DNA of 64,000 bases from Chitinophaga deserti (lineage in GTDB: Bacteria > Bacteroidota > Bacteroidia > Chitinophagales > Chitinophagaceae): NCBI RefSeq assembly GCF_003149455.1, contig NZ_QFFK01000002.1, positions 1 to 64,000 on the forward strand, written 5' to 3'. Shown piece by piece: positions 9,801 through 21,800 of this stretch (position 1 is the first letter of the stretch; every line of letters starts with the position of its first letter). Below the pieces are notes generated by a model. The model worked only from the letters and a program-made list of their open reading frames with translations. It was not told the DNA's origin and made no database searches. The translations under genes and the position numbers were made by a program.

Positions 9801-12800
9801 AGCACCGGTGTTGTGAAGGACACACCAGTACCAAGGAGGGTACCGCCGGTGGCAGCGTTGTACCATCTGTAAGTAAGTGCAGCCTGAGGATTAGTAACGT
9901 TCAGTACTGCCGTGCTGCCAGCGCAGGCGGTTTTCGCAGTTGCGTCTACCGTTACACTACCCGGAACCGGATTCACCGTGATGGCTACTGCCGTTCTGGT
10001 AGTGCTGGCGCAGGTGCCGTTATTAGCTTCTACATAGAAGGAAGTAGATGCACTGATAGCATTTACCGTGAAGCTTGTTCCGGTTGCCAGCGGAGTGCCT
10101 CCGGTAGCAGTGCTGAACCAGCTGTAGGTGATGCCTGCCTGCGGCGTCTGAATGCTGAGGCGAACAGTATCGCCCGCACAAACTGTGGCATTTCCTATTA
10201 CAACAGGTTGTGCCGGAGCTGCCGTGGCGATGAAGATCACCTGCGCACGGTTACCACTCGCGCAATCACCTGCATTTACTGCTTCCACATACACAGTATC
10301 GCGCATGGTCAGCGGTGCGGCAGTTGTATAACTGTTGCCGGTAAACAGGAGGGCGCCTCCTATCGGAGCGTCGTACCAGCGATAGGTAATACCTGCCAGC
10401 GGATTGCTAATGCTAGCTGTAGGACGATTACCTGCGCAAACCGTTACCTCACCATTGGTAACCGTTGGTGTTACAGGACGTGCAGTAACTGTTACGCTAA
10501 CCTGCGTGCGTGTTGCGCTTACGCAATTGCTGCTGTTTACTGCCTGTACATAGAAATTCCTGTTGGTGTTCAGTACCGGTGTAGTGAGAGACGCACCTGT
10601 ACCTACGAGGTTTCCGCCGGTAGCGGCATCGTACCATCTGTAAGTCAGGTTAGCCTGCGGATTCATCACATTCAGGGTGGCTGTAGTGCCTATACAGATT
10701 GTTTTGGAAGTTGCATCAACCGTTACTGCCGGAGGAGCAGGGTTTACAGTTACCAGCACAGCCGCTCTGGTGGTGCTTACACAACCGCCTGTATTAAGGG
10801 CTTCTGCGTAGAAGGTAACATTGGAAGCATGACCTGTTGAAGTAAAGGTGCTGCCTGTTCCCAGGAGGTTACCACCAGCAGGTGCATTATACCACCTGTA
10901 GGTAACACCTGCCACAGGGTTCTGTATCGAAAGACGAACAGTATCACCGGGGCAGATTGATGTGTTGCCGGTAACAACCGGTACTATCGGATTTGCTGCG
11001 ACAGACACAGTAACTCTTGTGAGGGATGCACTGCCACAACCACTTGCATTCACAGCCTGAACGAAGAAGGTATCGGCTGCATTTACCGGTCCAATCGGGA
11101 AGTTAACGCCTGTAGACAGTAGTGTACCGCCCGGCTGGTCGTACCAGTTATAAGTAATGCCAGCTACAGGGCTCAGTACGCGGAGCGTATCACGACCGCC
11201 ACTGCACACTGCAACACTTGTTGCCTGTACAGCCGGAGCCGCTGGCAGCAGATTCACGTTTACAAAAGCACGTGCTCTTGCAGAACTGATGCAATTACCT
11301 GTACCGATGGCATCCACGTAGTAAGATACCGTATCAGTAATTGCGGGGGTTACAAATACAGGTCCGGTAAATACCGGTGCACCGCCCGTTGCTGCTGCAT
11401 ACCACCTGTAAGTAATACCAGCCTGCGGATTACGAACGCTTACGGTAGCTGTTTGATTGAGACATACCGCCGTAGTTGCATTAGTTACAACAGGTATTGC
11501 CGGAGGCTGATTCACATTCACTGTGGCTGCCACACGGCCTCCTGCGTTCGGGCATCCGCCTGCGGAGCGAACAGCTTCCACATAATAGATCGTGGTATTG
11601 GACAAGGCCGGAGTTACGAAGGTATTACCGGTAAAGAGCGGTGTACCACCCGTTACCACATTATACCAGCGGTAAACCACACCAGCTGCAGGAGACACAA
11701 CACGGAGAGTACCTGTAGTGCCGGAGCAGATGGAGATGCTGTCCAGTTCAAGTACCGGGTTCGGAGGCAGCGTTGCTACCGTTACGGTAACTGATGTACG
11801 TGCTACCGTTCCACAGGTACCGTTAAATGTTTCTACATAATAAGTAGTATTAGCCGTGAGTACAGGCGTAGTGAATACACTGTCGAGGCTGAGCGGTGTG
11901 CCACCGGTGGCAGTTGCGAACCAGCGGATAGCATGAGCCGGATTAGCCGGACGAGCCTTCAGCACAGCAGTATTGCCGGTGCAGATGGTAGTATCACCCG
12001 CGATAATTGCCGGTGCCGGTGGTACAGGCAATACATTCACTGTAGCCTGGGTACGGATCGGGTTAGCGCAATTTGTAGAGGCCCTGAAGCTTTCTGCATA
12101 ATAGGTAGTAGTAGTGGACAATACAGGAGTATTGAACACTTTACCTACGAACACTGGTGTTCCACCAGTAGCCTGAGTATACCAGCGTACTGTTGCACTG
12201 TCTGATGCAGTTGCAGTGAGTGTAGCCGATGTACCTGCACAGATGGTTACGTTGTTCGTTGTGATAACCGGAGATGCAAGCACCCTGTTAGCATAGTACA
12301 CATTGACGTTCATCAGTGCCCCTACCAGGCTGCGTACCCGGATCTGAACACTGGTATATGGTGCTCCAGGCGCAAAGAGAACAGCCTGCTGATTGGCACC
12401 ACCAAGTAACACAACGCGGAGCAGTGAGTTGTTCAGCGTTTTTGTATCACCGTTGGATACTCCATTATTGAACGAGGTAATCTCGATACGGCCCAGGGCA
12501 GTTGCATCCAGTAAGCCGGACGGGGTAGCGAAGCGAAGTTTCACGGTATCGCCTGCTGCTGCCAGCGTCTGGAAGTTAAGGTTATAAGTTACATCGCCTG
12601 CCACCCCTACAGGAATAGAGATGTTAGCGAAGTTGGTAGTATCGTTATCTACCGCATTATCAGGATTAGTCACTGCACAAAGCAGGCAAACGCCATTAAC
12701 AGTTGAAGTCGCAGCATTTGCGAAATCGCAACCCGGGTTGAAGTTACGGTCTACATTCACCGTTACAGAAGTACGGTTAGCGCTGGCGCATCCACCCACA

Positions 12801-15800
12801 GATACTGCTTCCACATAATAGGTAATGGTATTTGCCAGTTGCGGTGTTACGAACGATGTTCCGGTGAATATCGGTGTACCGCCAGACGCCTGTGTATACC
12901 ATTTATAGGTATATGCTGCATTAGGTGCTGAGATATTCAACGTTGCGGTTTGACCATAATTCACAAGCCCGCTCGGCGGGATGATGGTTACCACCGGAGA
13001 TGCAGGCAGTGCTTCCACCATTACCGTTACCGTACGGGGTGTAACACTTGTGCACTGGCCGCTAACAGCCACTACATAATACGTAGCGTTCGCACCAAGT
13101 GCAGGTGTATTGAATACAGAACCGGTGAACACGAGGTTCGTAAGGCCGGCATCACTGTACCATCTGAAGTCTACACCAGGTGTGGTGCTATTAGCAGACA
13201 GCGTAGCCGATGTACCGATGCAGACGCTCGCATTAGCAGGCGTTACATCAGGTACTGCCGGGCGCTCGCTAACATTCACCTGTACTCCTGTTCTGGTAGC
13301 ACTTGCACATCCACCGGCAGAAACTGCTTCCACATAGTAAACTACCGAGCTGTCGAGCGCAGCAGTTATGTATGTTGCACCGGTAAACAGGGCAGTACCG
13401 CCACTTTGCTGGGAGTACCATCTGAAGGTCGCTCCTGCAGGGCCGGTAGCTCTTAATGTTGCAGAAGTACCGTCGCAGGTAGTAACTGTGGCATTTTCAA
13501 CTGTGGGGGCCGCAGGAGGTACACCTACGGTTACAGTTGCGGATACCCTTCCACCTGCATTGGGACAACCTCCCGTTGAACGCACTGCTTCCACATAGTA
13601 TATGGTGGTGCCATTCAATGCAGGTGTTATGAAGGTGGTTCCTTCAAATAATGGTGAGCCGCCTGTCAGCGAAGCATACCAGCGGTAAACTACGCCTGCC
13701 ACAGGAGCCGTTACGCGCAGGGTGGCGTTGGCTCCTGCGCAGATGCCCAGACTATCAGCTTCCAGTACCGGAGCCGGTGCTGCCGTGCTCACAGTTACCG
13801 TTACCGAAGTACGGGCCGCAGATCCACATGTTCCATTGTATGCTTCTACATAATAAGTCGTATTGGCCGAAAGTGCTGCTGTAACAAACACACTGTCGAG
13901 GCTCAGCGGAGTACCGCCCGTTGCTGCCGCAAACCAGCGGATCGTGAGCGATGGGTCTGACGGACGGGCCTTCAGGATCGCATTGTTACCCGAGCAGATA
14001 GTGGTATCGCCTGCGATGATTGCAGGAGACGGTGGCACCGGTAACACATTCACCGTTACAGCAGTACGTACAGGATTCGCGCAATTCGTAGATGCGCGGA
14101 AGCTTTCGGCAAAATAAGTAGTTGTTGTATTAAGTACGGGCGTGGTAAACACTTTGCCTGTAAAGACAGGTGTGCCGCCAGTTGCCTGCGTATACCACCG
14201 TACCGTAGCGCTGTCAGAAGCTGTTGCGGTGAGCGTAGCCGTACTGCCGGCGCAGATGGTGCTGTCGCTGGTAGAGATACGCGGTGCAGCCAGTACTCTG
14301 TTTGCATAATAAACATTCACGTTCATCAACGCACCAACCAGGCTGCGAACCCGCAACTGGATGCGATTGTAAGTACCGCCCGGCGAAAAGAGCACCACTT
14401 GCTGATTGGCTCCGCCAAGCAGGTCTACACGTACCAGAGAATTATTCAACGCCCTGGTATCGTTATTGGAAGTAGTGCCGTTGAACGAAGTGATCTCCAG
14501 CCTGCCAAGCGCTGCAGCATCCAGAAGGCCTGTAGGTGTGGCAAAGCGCAGTTTCACTGTATCACCTGCCGCCGCGAGAGACGGGAAGGTCAGCGTGTAG
14601 GTTACATCGCCTGCAACACCAACGGGGATGGAGATGTTCGCGAAGTTAGTGGTATCATTATCTACCGCATTGTCTGGGTTATTCACTGCGCAAAGCAGAC
14701 AAACACCATTCACGGATGATGTTGCCGCATTGGCAAAATCACAACCGGGATTAAAGTCGCGGTTTACGTTCACCGTAACTGCCGTGCGTGTACTGCTGGC
14801 GCAGCCGCCTGCAGATACCGTTTCGGCATAGAAGGTAGTTGTATTTGTAAGTTGTGGCGTAGTGAAAGAGAGCCCGGTACTAACAGGACTTCCGCCGGTG
14901 GGCGCAAGGTACCAGTTGTAGGTAGCTCCAGCCTGAGGACCACTGATCGTCAGGGTAGCGGTTTGGCCATATTCCACAATACCTGATACAGGATTGATGG
15001 TAACAATCGGTGCAGCCGGTGCCGCTTCTACCAATACGCTTACAGTACGGGGAGTTGTGCTAACACATTGACCGCTTGCTGCAACAACGTAATAAGTGGT
15101 ATTAGCGGTAATAACCGGTGTATTGAATACTGGACCTGTGAATACAAGGTTTGTTAATCCTGCATCGCTGTACCATCTGAAGTCAACTCCGGCAGTGGTA
15201 GATGTAGCTGTAAGTGAGGCACTTCCTCCGATACAAACCGCAGCACTTGCCGGGGTTACATCCGGAGTGGCAGGCCGGGTTGTTACATTCACCTGTACCG
15301 CCGTTCTCGTTGCACTGGCGCAACCGCCAGCCGATACAGCATCTACATAATAAATCACTGAACTGTCAAGTACAGGTGTGGTAAATGCCGCACCGGTAAA
15401 TACAGATGTACCGCCTGTTGCAGAAGTATACCAATTGAAGGTGGCACCTGCAGGAGCGGTGGCTCTCAGGATGGCAGATGTACCTTCACAGGTTGTAACC
15501 GTTGTATTTTCAACGGTTGGCGCTGCGGGCGCTGCACCCATCTTCACAAAGGCCCTTGTTCTTACAGGATTCGCGCAATTTGTAGATGTTTTAACTGCTT
15601 CCACATAGAATACGGAATCAACAGATACCGGTCCGGTTGTGAAAGATGTTCCGGAAGCGATGGGAGTACCACCTGCTGGTACAGTATACCAGCGGAACTG
15701 TGTATTGGGTTTCGGGGTAACATTGAAGGTAGCGGTTCCGCCTGCGCAAATCGTTACCGTATCCGGAGTTACTTCCGGCACTGCTATAAGTCGTTGTGCA

Positions 15801-18800
15801 TAATGCACATTTACTGCGGAGATCAAAGTAGCTACACCGGAATTGAGGCGAATTTCCACCCTGTCGAACACCGCTGTAGGGGCAAAGGCAACAATGGCCT
15901 GTGTATTGCCAGCCAGCAGCCTCAGATTAACCAGGCTGTTGTTAAGCGCTACACGATCATTATTAAAGGTTGTTCCATTGTATGTCGCAATTTGCGTTCC
16001 GCCAAGGAGGGCAACATCAGCCAGTGATCCGGTGAATGATATCAGTAACCGTACACTATCTCCGGCATCACTCGAAGTCGGGAAGATGAGCGTTTGTTGT
16101 GCATAAGCACCCAACAGGCCTGCTACCACGTGCAGTGATGAGCTGGAAGTTGAGCTTGCATCCACCGCTGCTCCCTGGTTATCAACAAAACATCCGATAC
16201 AAATACCGTTCACATTGCTTACCTGTGTGGTAGCAATGTCGCATGGCACATCCGGATTGGTAATAGTCACATTTGCCACTACTGCAACACGTTGGGCACT
16301 GGCACAACCTGTAGCATTGGTTGCCTCCACATAATAGGTGGTGGTAGATTGCAGTGCGGGTGTTGTAAAGCTAGGACCAGTGAATACAGCAGTACCTCCA
16401 ACAGGCACTTCATACCATTTGTAAGTAAGCGCTGCATTCGGATTATCAACCGTAAAGGTTGCAGTACTTCCCTGAGGAATAGTAACTGAATTCGCAGTCA
16501 CCGTTACATCAGCCAGCCCAACTTCCACTACTACCGGTACCCGTGTTTCGCTGGGGCAATTGGTAGTACCGGAAACCGCTTCTGCATAATACACGGTGTT
16601 TGCCGTAATGGCCGGAGTTGTGAAAGATGCACCGGTAGACAGTGGCGTACCGCCTGTGGCAGTACTATACCAGCGCACGGTATTACCCGTGGGCACAGTG
16701 GCATTAAGTGTAGCAGTCTGACCGCTGCAGACGTTTACCGTATCTGCCGCAATTGTGGGACGGGCAGTTATTTGTTGTACATAGAATACATTGATTTCAT
16801 TCAGTGCGGATACTACGCCTGTAAGCCTGATTTCCACGTTATTGAATACCTGGCTTGGAACAAAAGACACCACACTTTGCGTACCGCCGTTCAACAATTG
16901 CAGGTTCACCAATCCGCTGTTCAGCGTTCTTACATCAGCAGCATTCTCTGTTGCACCCATCCTTGGACGAACAGATGTACCTGCCAGCAGGTTCAGATCA
17001 AGAAGGCCTGTGGTAGAACCAATTACTATACGCAGCGAATCTCCCTGCGTACTGGACTGAGGGAATGAGATGCGCTGGTAAACAGATCCGCCCAGCAGCC
17101 CTACCGGCAGGTGGAGTGATGAAGAAGTCTGCGGATTATCATCTACCGCGAGGCCCGCATCATCCACACCGCACAACAGGCAAAGCCCTAATGTACCGGT
17201 AGCAGTTGATAAAGTACCACGACCGCATGACAGATCAGGACTGGCCGGCCCTACCGTTACCGTAATCGGAACACTGGTACGGATGAAGCTTGTAAGACCA
17301 TCAGGCGTTGCGGCCTGTACATAATATGTTTTATCCTTCAGCAGCGCAGGCGTATTGAAAGTGGCACCTGTTGCAACAGGAACACCGCCGGTTGGAGTTT
17401 CGTACCAGCTGAACGTAGCCCCGGGGAATCGGATGGAAGCATTGAATGTGGTATCGTTACCGAATGGCACTGTGGCACTTGGCGGTACTACTGTTACCGG
17501 TACAAATGCTGCGGCTTCATAAATATTAAGGTTACTCAGCGCTGTCACCAATCCGTTCAGATCTATCCGCACACCATCGAATCCGCTGGTGGCCGGTAAA
17601 ACTACTTTGAATTTGCTCACGTTACCGGTAACATCCAGGCCTAATGCCTGAAGGTTTACCAGGTCGGCATCGAGCGTAACAGGATTACCGTTGGGTGTAG
17701 ATCCTGAATAAGTTTCTACCCGGATGCCCGAAAGCAGCTGGGCGCTCAGTATTTGATTCGGCACACCAAGGAAGAGCGCAATGCTGTCGCCTGCCTGGTA
17801 AGTACCGGGGAATTTAATCAGTTGGCCTACAGATCCGCCGGCACCTACCGTCATCACTACCTGCGATGCTGTAGTGGTATCCTGGTCTACCGCCAGGTTG
17901 GGATTAAGTACGCTGCAACCCAGACAGATACCACCAATAAGCGGACTTTGCTGCAGGTCGCCATACGTCCATAACGGACCGGGGCCACCATTAACGGTTA
18001 CGGTAGCAGATGTACGCGAGAAGCTTCGTTTGCCATCAGACGGGGTGAAGGCTTCCGCGAAATAAGTTTTGGTTCGGGTAAGTACAGGTGTTGTAAATGA
18101 TGCAGCATTGCCCACTGCAGTACCACCATTTTGTTCCTGGAACCAGGAATAGGTAGCACCCGGAGCGCGCACGCTGGCAGTCATAGAAGCTGTGGAGCCG
18201 GAAGGTATAACCGGCGCAGGAGGTGTAATTGTTAACGGCATGAATGCCACTGCTTCATACACACGCAGCCCGCTTAAACCAGCCAGAGCAGCGGAAGTAC
18301 CTATGCTCACACCATCGAAGGACTGGCCAACGGGGAAGGTAACCCTGAATTTACCAGTGCTGCCCACTCCAATGCCAAGCGGTTCAAGTCTTACCAGACC
18401 ACTGTTTAATGCAATAGCGTCGCCATTCGGCGTATCACCGGTGTAAGTCTGAGCCGTTAAGCCACCGAGTGCTGTTAAACTGAACAGCTGATCAGGCAAC
18501 TCAAGGAACAGTGCGATACTGTCGCCGGCCTGGTATACACCGGGGAAATGAATGATCTGTGAAATACTGCCCAGCGCGCCCAACGGCATGCTGATCAGTG
18601 AGGAAGTAGTAGTATCCTCATCCACCGCATTTGCTGCATCTGAAATATTGCAGCCTACACAAATACCGTTGATGGCAGGACCGTTCTGACGGTCACCATA
18701 TGTCCACAACGGACCAGGCCCTCCACCCACGTTAACAGTTGCCAGGGTACGCACATAGCTCTTTTTGCCGTCTGGCGTGCTGGCTTCTACATAGTATAAA

Positions 18801-21800
18801 GTTTGACGGGAAAGGTTAGGAGTATTGAATGTGGCGCCTGTGAATACAGACGTACCGCCGGCTGGTGAGGTAAACCAATCGAATGTTACCGGCGAAAGGC
18901 GGTTAGTGGCTGCAATAGTAGCGGAAGTGTTGAGCGGGATGGTTTGTACGGCAGGTGTTACCGTAACAGGCACCATCGCCGTTGCTTCAAATACCTGCAG
19001 GTTGCTCAAGCCTCCTACAACAGGTGCCAGAGAAATCTGCACAGCATTAAAGTCTGCTGTGGCGGGGAGGGTAACCCGGAATTTACCGGTGGGCCCTACC
19101 GCAATACCCAGTGCCTGGGCATTGGCGAGTGCAGCGCTATAAGCCGCTGCATCATTATTGGAAGTGCTGCCATTAAATGTTTCTATCCGGATGCTGTTCA
19201 GTAATTGCAGAGAAAGCAGCTGACCTGCCGGAATAGCCAGGTCAAAGATGATGCTGTCTCCCGTATGATAATTACCCGGGAAGCGGATCAGCTGGCCTGC
19301 GCTGGAAAGTACACCCAGCGGGATGCTGATGGTTGATGCTGTTGTTGTATCCTCATCTACAGCCAGTTGGGGACTTGTTACCGAGCAACCGAGGCAAACT
19401 CCACTCAGAACGGGGCTGGACTCTGTATCTCCATATGTCCAAAGTGGCCCGTCTGCTCCACCAACCGTTACAGGAACTGCGGTGCGTACATAACTGGTTA
19501 CACCACCCGCTGATGCTTCTACATAATATGTGGTACTGCGCGTGAGGTTAGGCGTATTGAAATTGGCGCTCGTACTAACCGGAGTACCTCCCGTGGGAGT
19601 AGTGTACCATGCAAAAGTTGCACCGGCAGGGCGTACCGTAGCAGCAAGATTTGCAGATGTTCCATAAGGCACAACTGCAGGGTTGGGAGTTACCCCAACC
19701 GGGATCATGGCCACTGCTTCATATATACGCAGGGTAGCCAGCTCAGCCAGTACTGCATTCAGGTTCACCTGCACAGCATCGAAAGATGTGGTGGCAGGAA
19801 TGCTTACTCTGAACTTAGGTGTGCCGCCCAGGCCAACACCCAGCGCCTGCACATGAATAAGGTCGGTGCCGAGGTTGATGGCGGCTCCCGCAGTTGCGGC
19901 ACCAAGGTATGGCTGCAGTGAAATATTAGTGAGGAGGGATTTCGTATAAAGTACGCCGGGCAACTCCAGATCCAGGATAATGCTGTCGCCCGCCTGATAA
20001 ATACCGGGGAAGCGGATCAACTGACCTACCGTGCTGGCAACGCCAACCGGTGAAGATAATGTGCTGAAGGTATTAGGGTTACCATCCACGGCATTGTTCG
20101 GATCAGTCACGGAGCAAAGCAGGCAAACGCCGCCCAGCTTCGGACTTTCTTCTTCAAAACCATACGTCCATAACGGACCAGCTCCGCCACCCAGGTTAAC
20201 GGTTGCGAGTGTGCGGTTAAAGCTTGTTTTCCCGTCAGGCGTACTTGCTGCTACATAGTATCGTGCTCTTGCAGTAAGGTTTGGTGTATTGAAAGTAGCC
20301 CCCGTAAATACCGGAGACCCGCCCGTTGGCGTGGTATACCAGTTGAAAGTAGCCGTAGAAAGTCTATTGGCTGCCGTGATAGTTGCAGAAGTATTATAGG
20401 GTACTGTTTGAGTGGCAGGATTCACTGTCACCGGAATGGTAGCAGTAGCTTCATACACCTGAAGGTTTGCCAAACCACCGATCAATGGAGATAGTGAAAT
20501 CTGTACCGCATCGAAATCAGTACCTGCCGGGAGCGTTACACGGAATTTACCGGTTGGCCCCACACCAATTCCTAATGCCTGTGCAGCAGCAAGCGATGCA
20601 TTGAAAGCAGCGGCATCATTGTTAGCTGTGCTGCCGTTGAAAGTTTCTATGCGGATGCTGCCCAGCAGCTGAAGCGAAAGCAACTGACCTGCCGGGATGC
20701 CGAGGTCGAGAATGATACTGTCTCCCGCATGATAATTACCCGGGAAGCGGATCAGCTGGCCGGCATTGGAAAGCACGCCTGCAGTAATATTGATAGTAGA
20801 TGCAGTAGTTGTATCCTGATCCACGGCCAAACCGGGATTTGTAACAGAGCAACCTACGCAAACTCCGCTGAGAACAGGACTTGTTTCAGTATCACCGAAT
20901 GTCCATAACGGACCATCAGTCCCCCCAACTCTTACAGGCACCGCAGTGCGCACGTAGCTTGTAACTCCGTTCGATGCAGCTTCCACATAATATGTGGTGC
21001 TGCGGGAAAGGTTAGGTGTATTGAATGTGGCACTGGTGCTTACAGGCGATCCGCCGGTAGGGGTAGTATACCAGGCAAAAGTAGCCCCTGCCGGGCGCAC
21101 GGTAGCACTGAGACTGGTAGATGTTCCATAAGGCACTACCGGTGCTGCGGGTGTTACTGCTACCGGGATCATGGCCACGGCTTCGTAAACACGCAGTGTG
21201 CCCAGTTCAGCCACCAATGCATTAAGGTTAACCTGCACGCCATCGAAAGAAGCTGTTGCAGGAATGCTTACACGGAATTTAGGTGTACCGCCAAGTCCTA
21301 CGCCAAGTGCCTGTACATGAATGAGATCGGTACCCAGACTTACTGCGGCGCCTGCCGGAGAGGCACCCAGATATGGCTGCAGGGATATATTGGTAAGAAG
21401 CGATTTGGTATAAACAACACCGGGTAGTTCGAGGTCGAGTACGATACTGTCGCCCGCCTGATAAATACCGGGGAACTTAATGAGCTGTCCAACAGTGCTA
21501 AGCAGCCCTACAGGAGAAGAAATAGTGCTGAAAGTATTTGGATCGGCATCTATTGCATTGGCAGGGTCTGCCACTGTGCAAAGGGCGCATACGCCACCCA
21601 GTTTCGGACTTTCTTCCTGATCGCCATAGCTCCAGAGCAGACCGGGGCCGCCTCCTACGTCTACCGTAGTACCGGTACGGAGGATGCTGGTAAGACCATC
21701 AGAAGTGGTGGTTGCTTCTACATAATAATCATGAACACCACGGGTTAACACGGGTGCATAGGTAGCGCCGGTGTGTAGTAGGGTTCCACCGGTGGGAGCA

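Noticed and set aside
9371-10840. A 489-codon plus-strand open frame opposite the giant adhesin gene
   Set aside because: It is a mirror of the repetitive, stop-poor coding strand; the translation is Cys/Arg/Tyr-rich and periodic with the Ig modules, with no family resemblance.
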